In this document: in pieces, positions 54,775 to 63,774 of the stretch
Position numbering within the stretch: position 1 is the stretch's first letter
How the letters are laid out: each line of letters begins with the position of its first letter
Source of the DNA: Ramlibacter tataouinensis
Lineage (GTDB): Bacteria > Pseudomonadota > Gammaproteobacteria > Burkholderiales > Burkholderiaceae_C
Assembly (NCBI RefSeq): GCF_001580455.1
Contig: NZ_CP010951.1
Coordinates: forward strand, 992,001 to 1,056,000
Length of the DNA stretch: 64,000 bases
Reading direction: 5' to 3'
Program-made: the position numbers and the translations under genes
Notes under the pieces: model-generated
What the model saw: only the letters and a program-made list of their open reading frames with translations
What the model was told of the DNA's origin: nothing
Databases searched by the model: none

Positions 54775-55452
54775 ATGCGACGACGCTGGGCTGCCGCCGT
54801 GGCGGCCTGCGTCTCGGTACTGGCGGTGGCGGCCTTGCCGCCACACGCCACAGCGCAGGACAAGGCCCGCAAGGGCGCCGCACCCGCGGCCAGCACCGCT
54901 GCCGCCAAGACGCCGGAGAAGGTCGACTACGCGCAGCGCTTCGCGACCACATGCGCTGCCTGCCATGGCGCCAATGGCCGCAGCGACATGGCGGGCACGC
55001 CGGTGCTGGCCGGCCAGCCATCGCTGTATGCGATCACCCAGCTGTTCCTGTTCCGCGAAGGCCGGCGCGACAACAAGGACATGACGGCTGTGGCCAAGAC
55101 GCTGACGGATGACGACATGCGCGGCTTCTCCGACTACATCGGGACCTTGCCCCCGGTGCCCGCCCCGGCTGCGGCCGCGGCGCCCGATGCCGCGCGCATG
55201 GCCAGGGGCCGGTCGCTGGCGCAGCAGCACATGTGCGTCAATTGCCACGGCGCCAACCTGGACGGTGGCCAGCAGGTGCCCCGCATCGCCGGACAGAAGG
55301 AAGAGTACCTGCAGGCGAGCCTGCGAGGCTTCAAGTCGGGCAACCGCCCGGGCTACACCCAGGCGATGGTGTCGGCTGTGAGCCAGGTGCCGGTCGAGGA
55401 CCTGGACACCCTGGCGTACTACGCAGCCCGCTTTCCCGGCGGGGGCAAGTAG
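54775..55452 (+). CDS. Dihaem cytochrome c
   Basis: A 225-residue periplasmic cytochrome with signal peptide and two class I haem domains. Haem motifs are CAACH (residues 60-64) and CVNCH (154-158), with distal Met candidates after each. It is the likely electron acceptor of the upstream dehydrogenase. ATG 54775 is chosen; a GTG at 54769 overlapping the preceding stop would add two residues. Confidence 0.9.
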   Translation: MRRRWAAAVAACVSVLAVAALPPHATAQDKARKGAAPAASTAAAKTPEKVDYAQRFATTCAACHGANGRSDMAGTPVLAGQPSLYAITQLFLFREGRRDNKDMTAVAKTLTDDDMRGFSDYIGTLPPVPAPAAAAAPDAARMARGRSLAQQHMCVNCHGANLDGGQQVPRIAGQKEEYLQASLRGFKSGNRPGYTQAMVSAVSQVPVEDLDTLAYYAARFPGGGK

Positions 55453-55585
55453 GCCCGGGGACCCGGAGCTCGACCCCGGCCGGACATTCGCGCAGCGCAT
55501 ATCAGTTAGCACACGCACGAATTGATCTGTCCCCGCGCCTGCGGGACACTGCATCGGTTTCCCGGGCCGGAAGGGGGCCGCACGC

Positions 55586-57790
55586 ATGGAAGTTTCGTTC
55601 AGCAAGGAGATCGAATCGCTGCGCCTGGGGGCGGGCCAGGCTTTCCATGGCGAAGGCATCCTGGCCATCACCAAGGCCCTGCTGCAGTCGGGCGTGGCCT
55701 ATGTCGGCGGCTACCAGGGCGCGCCGGTCTCGCACCTGCTGGACGTCATGGTGCAGGCCCGGCCCTACCTGGATGAGCTGGGCGTGCATGTGGAGGCCTG
55801 CGCCAACGAGGCCTCGGCCGCCGCCATGCTGGGCGCCTCCATCCACTACCCGCTGCGCGGCGCCGTCACCTGGAAGTCCATCGTCGGCACCAATGTCGCC
55901 TCGGATGCGCTGTCCAACCTGTCGTCGCCGGGGGTGAAGGGCGGCGCGCTGATCGTGGTCGGCGAAGACTACGGCGAGGGCGCTTCCGTGATCCAGGAGC
56001 GCACGCACGCCTTCGCGCTCAAGTCCGGCATGTGCCTGCTGGATCCCCGCCCTCACCTGCCGACGATGGTGCGCATGGTCGAGGAAGGCTTCCGGCTGTC
56101 CGAGTGCTCGAACATGCCGGCCATCCTGGAGCTGCGCATCCGCGCCTGCCATGTGCGCGGCAGCTTCGTGGCCGGCGACAACCTGGCGCGGCCGGTGTCC
56201 ACGCGCGCGCTGATGGCCGAGCCCGCGGGCTTCGACTACATGCGGCTGGCGCACCCGCCGGTGACCTTCCGGCAGGAAAAGCTCAAGGGCGAGGAGCGCA
56301 TCCCGGCAGCGCGCCGCTACATCGCCGAGCACGGCCTCAACGAGCTGATGCCCGGCCGGCGCGAGGACCTGGGGATCATCGTGCAGGGCGGCCTGCACAA
56401 CGCGCTGATCCGCGCCCTGCAGCAACTCGGTTTGGCCGATGCCTTCGGGGAGTCCGAGATCCCGCTGCTGGTGCTCAACGTCACCTACCCGCTGGTGCCC
56501 GAGCAGGTCGCGCAGTTCTGCGTCGGCAAACGCGCGGTGCTGGTGGTGGAAGAAGGCCAGCCCGAATACATCGAGCAGGAGATCGCCACGCAGCTGCGGC
56601 GGCGCGACATCCAGACACGGCTGCACGGCAAGGACCTGCTGCCGTCGGGCGGCGAGTACACGGTCGAAGTGCTCGCGCAGGGCCTGCTGGCCTTCCTCCC
56701 TCCCCCTCCGGGGGAGGGTGGGGGTGGGGGCGCTTCGGCGTCCGCAGCGCCCCTCACCCCCACCCTCTCCCCGGAGGGGAGAGGGAGTGAATGGCTAGCC
56801 GCCTTGAAGGAGCGCCGCGCGGCCGTCGCCGCGCAATTGTCCAAACCACTCCCCGCCCGCCCGCCGGGCTTTTGCATCGGCTGCCCGGAGCGGCCGGTGT
56901 TCTCGGCGCTGAAGCTCGCGCAGCAGGAGATGGGGCCGGTCCACATCGCCGCCGACATCGGCTGCCACGCCTTCGGCACCTTCGAGCCGTTTTCCATGGG
57001 CCATTCGATCCTGGGCTACGGCATGAGCCTGGCCAGCCGCGCCGGCGTCTCGCCGATGATGCAGCGCCGCACGCTGGCCATCATGGGCGATGGCGGCTTC
57101 TGGCACAACGGCCTGCTGACCGGCGTGCAGTCGGCCCTGTTCAACGGCGACGACGCGGTGCTGCTGATCTTCAAGAACGGCTACTCCTCGGCCACCGGCA
57201 CCCAGGAGCTGATCTCCACGCCCGCCGAGCCCGCCCGGCATGCCGCGCCCGACAAGGGCGCGAGCCTGGTGCACACCAACCAGACCATCGAGACCACGCT
57301 GCGCGGCCTGGGCGTGAAGTGGCTGCGCACCGTGCACAGCTACGACGTCGCGCGCATGCGCGCGACCCTGAAAGACGCCTTCACCAGCGACTTCGACGGC
57401 CTGAAGGTGATCGTGGCCGAGGGCGAGTGCCAGCTCGAGCGGCAGCGCCGCATCAAGCCCTGGATCGCCGGCCTGCTGAAGAAAGGCGAGCGCGTGGTCC
57501 GCGTGAAGTACGGCGTGGACGAGGACGTGTGCACCGGCGACCACGCCTGCATCCGGCTGTCGGGTTGTCCCACGCTCACGCTCAAGGACAACCCCGACCC
57601 GCTCAAGGTCGACCCGGTGGCCACCGTGATCGACGGCTGCGTCGGCTGCGGGCTGTGCGGCGAGAACGCGCACGCCGCGACGCTGTGCCCCTCGTTCTAC
57701 CGCGCCGAGGTGGTGCAGAACCCCAGGTGGCATGAGCGCCTGCTGGCCAGCGTGCGCGGCGCGGTGGTCCGCCTGCTGCAACCCGCATGA
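55586..57790 (+). CDS. iorA: Indolepyruvate:ferredoxin oxidoreductase alpha-type subunit, with repeat-encoded linker
   Basis: A 734-residue subunit that oxidatively decarboxylates aryl pyruvates to aryl-acetyl-CoA. Residues 1-370 are the pyrimidine and hinge domains (VGGYQGAPVSHLLD). After the linker, FCIGCPERPVFSALK, DIGCHAFGTFEPF and MGDGGFWHNGLLTGVQSALFNGDDAVLLIFKNGYSSATGTQE form the TPP domain. The C-terminus has Cys-rich [4Fe-4S] segments CTGDHACIRLSGCP and CVGCGLCGENAHAATLCP. Residues about 372-403 come from a GC-rich palindromic repeat without breaking the frame. Confidence 0.9.
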   Translation: MEVSFSKEIESLRLGAGQAFHGEGILAITKALLQSGVAYVGGYQGAPVSHLLDVMVQARPYLDELGVHVEACANEASAAAMLGASIHYPLRGAVTWKSIVGTNVASDALSNLSSPGVKGGALIVVGEDYGEGASVIQERTHAFALKSGMCLLDPRPHLPTMVRMVEEGFRLSECSNMPAILELRIRACHVRGSFVAGDNLARPVSTRALMAEPAGFDYMRLAHPPVTFRQEKLKGEERIPAARRYIAEHGLNELMPGRREDLGIIVQGGLHNALIRALQQLGLADAFGESEIPLLVLNVTYPLVPEQVAQFCVGKRAVLVVEEGQPEYIEQEIATQLRRRDIQTRLHGKDLLPSGGEYTVEVLAQGLLAFLPPPPGEGGGGGASASAAPLTPTLSPEGRGSEWLAALKERRAAVAAQLSKPLPARPPGFCIGCPERPVFSALKLAQQEMGPVHIAADIGCHAFGTFEPFSMGHSILGYGMSLASRAGVSPMMQRRTLAIMGDGGFWHNGLLTGVQSALFNGDDAVLLIFKNGYSSATGTQELISTPAEPARHAAPDKGASLVHTNQTIETTLRGLGVKWLRTVHSYDVARMRATLKDAFTSDFDGLKVIVAEGECQLERQRRIKPWIAGLLKKGERVVRVKYGVDEDVCTGDHACIRLSGCPTLTLKDNPDPLKVDPVATVIDGCVGCGLCGENAHAATLCPSFYRAEVVQNPRWHERLLASVRGAVVRLLQPA
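56697..56788 (+). repeat. GC-rich palindromic repeat, copy 3 (inside iorA coding frame)
   Basis: CCCTCCGGGGGAGGGTGGGG arms face CACCCTCTCCCCGGAGGGG arms around a spacer. Translated in the gene frame it gives PPPPGEGGGGGASASAAP then LTPTLSPEGRGSE, clearly foreign to the enzyme and similar to the SAPTPALPRSGRE of urtC. It falls between domains, where an insertion would be tolerated. Confidence 0.85.
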
Positions 57791-59370
57791 GCCCGACGAT
57801 GACCGCCCAGGCACCCATCTCGCTGCTCGTTTGCGCCCTCGGCGGCGAAGGCGGCGGCGTGCTCAGCGAATGGCTGATGGACGTGGCGCGCGCGGCCGGC
57901 TACGCCGCGCAGAGCACCTCGATCCCGGGCGTGGCCCAGCGCACCGGCGCAACCACCTACTACATCGAGGTGTTCCCGGTGCCGCTGGCGCAACTGGGCA
58001 GCCGCTGGCCGGTGTTCAGCCTCAGCCCGGTGCCGGGCGCCCTCGACGCGCTGGTCTCCTCCGAACTGCTGGAGACCGTGCGCCAGGTCGGCAACGGCAT
58101 GTCGAGCCCGGAACGCACGCTGGTGATCAGTTCCTCCAGCCGCGCGCTGACCACGCAGGAGCGCATGCAGATGGCCGACGGCCGCCTCGACAGCGCCGAA
58201 CTGCTGCGCATCGTGCAGGGCTTCAGCCGGGAGCACCACGTGTACGACATGGCGGCGCTGGCCAAGGAGGCCGGCACGGTGGTGAGCGCCGTCATGCTGG
58301 GCGCCATCGCCGGCAGCAGCCTCTTTCCGTTCAGGCGCGAGGACTACGAGAAGGTGGTGGGCGCTGGCGACGGCGCCGGGGCGCTGGCGAGCCTGCGCGG
58401 ATTCGCCGCCGCCTACGAGCGCGTCCACGCGCCGCGCCAGTGGCTGCGCGACGCCGGGCTGGAGGCCACCGCGGCGCCGGGCGCGCAGGAAGCCACGGAT
58501 TGGCCCGCGCCCGTGCGGCAACTGGCCACGCTGGGCGTGCAGCGCATGCTCGAATACCAGGGACCGGAGTACGCCGCGCTGTACACCGCGCGCCTGCGCT
58601 CCGTGCTGGCCGCGGAGCGGCAGGCCGATCCCGCTGGGCGGCACGATTTCGCGATCACCCGCGAGATGGCGCGCTGGCTCGCCTTGTGGATGGCCTTCGA
58701 CGACATCGTGCGCGTCGCCTGGCTCAAGGGCCGCGCGGCGCGCTGGCAGCGCGTGCGGCGCGAGGTCAAGGCCGGCGAGGGCGACCTGCTGCGCGTATGG
58801 GACCACTTCAAGCCGGGCGTGCCGGAGTTCGCCGCCCTGCTGCCGGCGGCGCTGGCGCGGCGCCTGACGGCCTGGGACCGGGCCCGCGTGGCGCGCGGCG
58901 CGGCGCCCTGGGCCTTGCCGCTGAAGGTCGGCACCCATTCCGTCTTCGGCATGCTGTCGCTGCGTTTCCTGGCCGGGCTGAAATGGCTGCGCCCGCGCGG
59001 CAGCCGCTACGCGCTGGAGCAGGCCCTGATCGAGCGCTGGCTGGGCGGGGTGCTGGCGGCCGCGCAGCGCGACTGGCGCCTGGGCCACGAGATCGCGCAG
59101 TGCGGCCGGCTGATCAAGGGCTATGGCGCGACCAACGAGCGCGGCAAGGACAACCTGCTGCACGTGCTGGAACACCTGGCCCCGCGCGGCGAGCCGGCCG
59201 AGGCCGCGGCCGCGGTGCGGGCCGCGCGCGAAGCGGCGCTGGCCGACGATGCCGGCAAGGCGCTCGACGCGGCGCTGCAGCAGCACGGCGCGCCGCCACG
59301 CCCGGTCAAGGCCGTGCCGGTGCGCTGGGTGCGCCGGCCGCGGGGCCTGCCGGCGGCGAAGGAATCCTGA
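57787..59370 (+). CDS. Indolepyruvate oxidoreductase beta-type subunit, long form
   Basis: A 527-residue partner of the alpha-type subunit. Residues about 10-200 form the gamma/POR domain (VCALGGEGGGVLSEWLMDVA, SIPGVAQRTGATTYYIE). The remaining 300 residues are a helical domain resembling the C-terminal part of the large fused proteobacterial enzymes; I cannot assign its function. ATG overlaps the previous stop (ATGA). Confidence 0.85.
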   Translation: MSPTMTAQAPISLLVCALGGEGGGVLSEWLMDVARAAGYAAQSTSIPGVAQRTGATTYYIEVFPVPLAQLGSRWPVFSLSPVPGALDALVSSELLETVRQVGNGMSSPERTLVISSSSRALTTQERMQMADGRLDSAELLRIVQGFSREHHVYDMAALAKEAGTVVSAVMLGAIAGSSLFPFRREDYEKVVGAGDGAGALASLRGFAAAYERVHAPRQWLRDAGLEATAAPGAQEATDWPAPVRQLATLGVQRMLEYQGPEYAALYTARLRSVLAAERQADPAGRHDFAITREMARWLALWMAFDDIVRVAWLKGRAARWQRVRREVKAGEGDLLRVWDHFKPGVPEFAALLPAALARRLTAWDRARVARGAAPWALPLKVGTHSVFGMLSLRFLAGLKWLRPRGSRYALEQALIERWLGGVLAAAQRDWRLGHEIAQCGRLIKGYGATNERGKDNLLHVLEHLAPRGEPAEAAAAVRAAREAALADDAGKALDAALQQHGAPPRPVKAVPVRWVRRPRGLPAAKES

Positions 59371-59405
59371 GCCCACCCGATCCACACCGACCTGAAGGAG
59401 ACCCA

Positions 59406-60398
59406 ATGCGAACAATGCCCCTTCCAGCGCTCGCACGCCGCGCCCTGCTTGCCGCCGTCCTGTGCATCGCCCTGCCCGGACTGGCCATCGCCCAGCAGGC
59501 CTGGCCGGCCAAGCCGGTCCGCGTGATCGTGAGCTTCCCGCCGGGCGGCGCCGCCGACCAGATCGGCCGGGCCATCTCGGAACCGCTCGCCCAGGCGCTT
59601 GGCCAGCCGGTGGTCGTGGAGAACCGTGCCGGCGCCAACGGCAACATCGCCGGTGACTACGTGGCCAAGCAGGCCGCGGACGGCTACACCCTTCTGATGA
59701 GCTCGGGTGGCACGGTGTCGATCAACCCGCACCTGTACGCCAAGATGTCCTTCGACCCGGTCAAGGACCTGATGCCGGTCGCGGCGGCTGCGCGCGTGCT
59801 GGTGTTCCTGGAGGTGAATCCCGCGAAGGTTCCGGTGAATGACGCGAAGGAGTTCCTCGCCTACCTGAAGGCCAACCCTGGCAAGCTGAGTTTCGGCTCG
59901 CCCGGCAACGGCAGTTCGCCGCACCTGGCGGCCGAGATGATGAAGGCCATGGCCAACGTGTACGCCACGCACATTCCCTACCGCGGCGCGGCGCCCGCGA
60001 TGCAGGACCTGCTGGGCGGGCAGGTTGACTTCATGTTCGACCCGGGCATCGGCCTGCAGCAGGTAAAGGCAGGCAAGCTGAAGCTGCTGGCGATCGGCAG
60101 CCCGAAGCGCTCGCCCCTGTTCCCCGAGGTGCCGACCATGGAGGAAGCAGGCCTGAAGGGCTTCGACGCGGACACCTGGTTCGGCTTCTACGCACCGGCC
60201 GGCACGCCGACCGCCGTGGTCACGCGCCTGAACACCGAGATCAACAAGATCGTCCGCTCGCCGGCCTTCACCGAACGCATGAACGCCATCGGCGGCGTGC
60301 CCGCGCCCATGAGCCCGCAGGAGTTCGCGGCGCGCGCCCAGGACGACAGCGCCCGTTTCGGCGCCCTGATCCAGGAACGCAAGATTCGCGGCGACTGA
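59406..60398 (+). CDS. Bug/TctC-family solute-binding protein
   Basis: A 330-residue periplasmic protein with Sec signal peptide (cleavage near AIAQQ). VRVIVSFPPGGAADQIGR, VVVENRAGANGNIAGDYVAK and LSFGSPGNGSSPHLAAEM are family marks. GAAGGAGAC precedes the ATG. It lies between the oxidoreductase and a thioesterase, so it may bind a carboxylate linked to that pathway. Confidence 0.92.
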   Translation: MRTMPLPALARRALLAAVLCIALPGLAIAQQAWPAKPVRVIVSFPPGGAADQIGRAISEPLAQALGQPVVVENRAGANGNIAGDYVAKQAADGYTLLMSSGGTVSINPHLYAKMSFDPVKDLMPVAAAARVLVFLEVNPAKVPVNDAKEFLAYLKANPGKLSFGSPGNGSSPHLAAEMMKAMANVYATHIPYRGAAPAMQDLLGGQVDFMFDPGIGLQQVKAGKLKLLAIGSPKRSPLFPEVPTMEEAGLKGFDADTWFGFYAPAGTPTAVVTRLNTEINKIVRSPAFTERMNAIGGVPAPMSPQEFAARAQDDSARFGALIQERKIRGD

Positions 60399-60418
60399 CC
60401 CTCGGCCAAAATGCATTC

Positions 60419-60829
60419 ATGAAAGAAGTCATCTACAGGGTGCGCGTCGAGTTCGGCGACTGCGATCCGGCGCGCATCGTCTGGTTCCCGAATTTTTTCC
60501 GCTGGATCGACGCCGCCTCGCGCCAGTTCTTCGTCGAGTGCGGCGTGCCGTCCTGGACCGAGACCGAAAAGACCCTGGGCGTGATCGGCACGCCCCTGGT
60601 GGACACGCAGGCGCGCTTCATCCAGTCCGCCACCTACGGCGACCTGCTGTCGTTCCATGTGGGCATCGCGGAGTGGCGCGGCAAGAGCTTCGTCCAGCGC
60701 TACCGGGTGACCAGGGGCGACGAGCTCATCATGGAGTGCGACGAGGTGCGCATCTTCGCCGCGCACCGCGAGGGCGGCGGTATCCGGGCCGTGCCCATCC
60801 CCGCGGAGATCCGCCGCCTGTGCGAATGA
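60419..60829 (+). CDS. 4-hydroxybenzoyl-CoA thioesterase-like (hot-dog fold) protein
   Basis: A 136-residue acyl-CoA thioesterase. VEFGDCDPARIVWFPNFFRWIDAASRQFF is the 4HBT signature with the catalytic Asp. It could release free aryl acids from CoA esters made by the upstream oxidoreductase, which is inference from position. It begins 20 bases after the Bug gene. Confidence 0.9.
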   Translation: MKEVIYRVRVEFGDCDPARIVWFPNFFRWIDAASRQFFVECGVPSWTETEKTLGVIGTPLVDTQARFIQSATYGDLLSFHVGIAEWRGKSFVQRYRVTRGDELIMECDEVRIFAAHREGGGIRAVPIPAEIRRLCE

Positions 60830-60948
60830 CGCCCGGCCGCCGGCGCTACTGCCGGTAGCACTTCTCTATACTTTCCCCGACCAGTCGGCGGCCGCCTGCG
60901 GGGCCGCGATAGAACGATCACGCCCATCCAGGGCGAAAGGGAATCACC

Positions 60949-63774
60949 ATGGTGATCTGGGGAGCGGTTTGCGGCGCGGTCCTGTTTGCCCTGTTCATGC
61001 GGGGCGGCGACTGGACCGAACACCTGTTCATCGGCGCCCTCGCCGGCGCCATTGCGGGCCTCACCTTGCGCAACGCGATCCGCAAGGAGCTGCGCAAGGC
61101 ACTGGACGGCCGCGCGCTGGCGGCACCACCCCCGTTGCCGCAAACGCAGGCGGCAGGTGCGGTGACGCCTCCCCAGCCCGTCGTGCCCGCCGCCACCGCG
61201 CCACCCGCCGCGGGCCCCGAGCCCGAGTTCGCCGACACCTCCCCCGAAGCGCCGCCGCTGCCGCGCGAAGCGCCGGCCGCCGCTGCGAAACCGGCCCTGC
61301 CGGCCCGGCCCGACCTGGTCACCGTGCTGGCCGGCAAGGCCCGCGACTGGCTGCTGGGCGGCAACACCGTGGTGCGCGTCGGTGTGCTGATCCTGTTCGT
61401 GGGCCTGGCCTTCCTCGCCAAGTTCGCGATCGACAACGCGCTGCTGCCGCCGCAGCTGCGCCTGGCCGCCATCGGCGCGGCCGGTATCGCGCTGTTCGGC
61501 GCGGGCTTCCGGCTGCGGCGCAAGACCGGCTTCCGCTCCGGCTACGCCATGACGCTGCAGGGCGCGGGCATTGCCGTGCTCTACCTGACGGTGTTCGCCG
61601 CCTTCCGCCTCTATCAGTACCTGCCGTCCGGCGCCGCCTTCGCGGCGCTCGCGCTGATCTGCGCGTTCTCGGCCGTGATCGCGGTCGCCCAGAACGCGCA
61701 GGCGCTGGCCTTCACCGGCTTCGCCGGCGCCTTCGCCGCCCCCATCCTGGTCTCCACCGGCCAGGGCAGCCATGTGGCGCTGTTCTCCTACTACCTGGTG
61801 CTGGGCGTGGCGATCGCGGGCGTGGCCTGGGCGCGGGCGTGGCGCGCCTTGAACCTGCTCGGCTTCATCGCGACCTTCGCGGTCGCCACGGCCTGGGGCG
61901 TGCTGCGCTACCAGCCGCAGGACTTCGCCAGCACCGAGCCTTTCCTGATCGCCTTCTACGCGGTGTACCTGGCCGCTTCGCTGCTGTATGCGCTGCGCCA
62001 TTCGCTCGCCAGCACGCGTGCGGTGGACGCGACCATGATCTTCGGCCTGCCGCTGATCGGTTTCGGCTTGCAGGCGGCGCTGGTGCGCGACTACGAATTC
62101 GGGGCGGCGCTTTCCGCGCTGGCACTCGGCGCGCTCTACCTCGCCCTCACCGGGTGGCTGCTGCGCTCGCGCCGCGCCGACCCCACCGTGCGCCAGTGGC
62201 TGGCGGAATGTTTCTTCGCCCTCGGGCTGGGCTTCACCACGCTGGCCGTGCCGCTGGCGCTCGATGCGCGCTGGACCTCCGCGGTCTGGGCGGTGGAAGG
62301 CGCCGGCGTGTTCTGGATGGGCCGGCGGCAGGGCCGCTGGCTGGCGCGAGCGGCGGGCCTGCTGCTGCAGGCGCTGGCGGCCTTCGCCTTCCTGCAGTCG
62401 CAGGCCTGGGAGCGCAGCGCGGCCTGGCCGCTCGCGCATCCGGCGTTCATCGGCGGCACCATGCTGGCGGCCGCGGCCCTGTTCCTCGCCTGGCAGTCGC
62501 GCGTGCCCGCCGCCGTGCCGCGCCCGGGCATGGACGCTGCGCTGATGGCGTTCGAGTCGCGGCTGTCGCCCGGGTTGTTCTGGATCGGCTTCCTCTGGTG
62601 GCAGTTCGCGCTGCAGGGCGAGATCCGGCGCTTCACCATCGATCCGCAGGGCCTGCCCGTGCCCGTGTTCGGCGCGGGGGCGCGCCTTCACTTGTCGATG
62701 CTGGCCTGGATGGTCAGCGCCTTCGCGCTTCACCACCTCGGGCTCGCCGCGCGCCGCCAGCCGTGGCCCATCGCGGCCACGCCGGCCTGGGCTGGGCTGC
62801 CGGTGATGTTCGCCGCTGCGATCGCCGGCGCGCTGGTGATGAACCACGTGTTCGAGTCCGGCGGCTGGATCGCCTGGCCGCTCGCACTGGCGCTGCACCT
62901 CGTCATGCTGCGGCGCCTGGACCGGGGCGCGCCCGCCGGCTGGTGGACCGGGGTGCATGCGGGCGGCGCGTGGCTGCTCGTGCTGCTGGCAGGCAACCTG
63001 CTCGTGTTCGCGGTGGACCGCGGGCAGCTGTGGCAGACCGCCTGGGCCAGCGTGATCCTGCTGGTCGCCGCGATCCTGGTGCTGCTGCTGCTTTCGCGCA
63101 AGGCCTGGTTCCGCGAGCCGCAGGCGCACTGGCCGCTGGAGCGCTTCGCGCGCGCCTACCTGTGGCTGGCGGCGGCGCCGCTGGCGGCGGTGGTGGCGCT
63201 CGGATCGCTGCTGGTCGCGCTGCATTCGGATGGCAACGCCCGGCCGCTGCCCTACATCCCCCTGCTCAACCCCACGGACCTCGCGGTGGCGCTGGGGCTG
63301 GCCGCCTGCGCGGCCTGGCTGGCGCGCATCCGGGCCAGCAGCCTGGCCGTTGCCGCCGCGGCGCGCGGCCGGGCGGTGATGCTGGTGCTGGCGGCGCTCG
63401 CCTTCATCGCGGTCAATACCGTGTGGCTGCGCATCGCGCATCACTTCGCCGGTGTCGCCTGGGATGCCCAGGCGCTGTTCGACTCCTTCCTTGTGCAGGC
63501 CGGGTACTCGATCCTGTGGACGCTCATTGCCGTGGTGCTGATGGTCGGGGCGCACCGGCGGGCGCTGCGTCCGGCGTGGATGCTGGGCGCCGGGCTGCTC
63601 GCGCTCACCGTGTTCAAGCTGTTCGTCATCGACCTGTCCAACCGCATCGGCTCGGAGCGCATCGTGGTGTTCATCGCGGTCGGCCTGCTGATGCTGGTGG
63701 TGGGTTACTTCGCGCCGATGCCGCCGGCCCGCCCGCCGGGTCGCGGCGAGCGCCTGCAGGAGGCTGCGCCATGA
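60949..63774 (+). CDS. DUF2339 large membrane protein
   Basis: A 941-residue inner-membrane protein with an N-terminal helix, a Pro/Ala-rich cytoplasmic stretch (about 55-120), and some twenty-five hydrophobic helices from WLLGGNTVVRVGVLILFVGLAFLAKF onward. This motif and the following DUF3999 gene define the DUF2339 family; function unknown. Its stop overlaps the next start. Confidence 0.88.
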   Translation: MVIWGAVCGAVLFALFMRGGDWTEHLFIGALAGAIAGLTLRNAIRKELRKALDGRALAAPPPLPQTQAAGAVTPPQPVVPAATAPPAAGPEPEFADTSPEAPPLPREAPAAAAKPALPARPDLVTVLAGKARDWLLGGNTVVRVGVLILFVGLAFLAKFAIDNALLPPQLRLAAIGAAGIALFGAGFRLRRKTGFRSGYAMTLQGAGIAVLYLTVFAAFRLYQYLPSGAAFAALALICAFSAVIAVAQNAQALAFTGFAGAFAAPILVSTGQGSHVALFSYYLVLGVAIAGVAWARAWRALNLLGFIATFAVATAWGVLRYQPQDFASTEPFLIAFYAVYLAASLLYALRHSLASTRAVDATMIFGLPLIGFGLQAALVRDYEFGAALSALALGALYLALTGWLLRSRRADPTVRQWLAECFFALGLGFTTLAVPLALDARWTSAVWAVEGAGVFWMGRRQGRWLARAAGLLLQALAAFAFLQSQAWERSAAWPLAHPAFIGGTMLAAAALFLAWQSRVPAAVPRPGMDAALMAFESRLSPGLFWIGFLWWQFALQGEIRRFTIDPQGLPVPVFGAGARLHLSMLAWMVSAFALHHLGLAARRQPWPIAATPAWAGLPVMFAAAIAGALVMNHVFESGGWIAWPLALALHLVMLRRLDRGAPAGWWTGVHAGGAWLLVLLAGNLLVFAVDRGQLWQTAWASVILLVAAILVLLLLSRKAWFREPQAHWPLERFARAYLWLAAAPLAAVVALGSLLVALHSDGNARPLPYIPLLNPTDLAVALGLAACAAWLARIRASSLAVAAAARGRAVMLVLAALAFIAVNTVWLRIAHHFAGVAWDAQALFDSFLVQAGYSILWTLIAVVLMVGAHRRALRPAWMLGAGLLALTVFKLFVIDLSNRIGSERIVVFIAVGLLMLVVGYFAPMPPARPPGRGERLQEAAP

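Noticed and set aside
60700..63555. A 951-codon open frame antisense to the DUF2339 gene
   Set aside because: Composition is dominated by Arg, Gly, Gln and His as expected for the shadow of a GC-rich gene; the plus-strand frame has clear membrane helices and family motifs.
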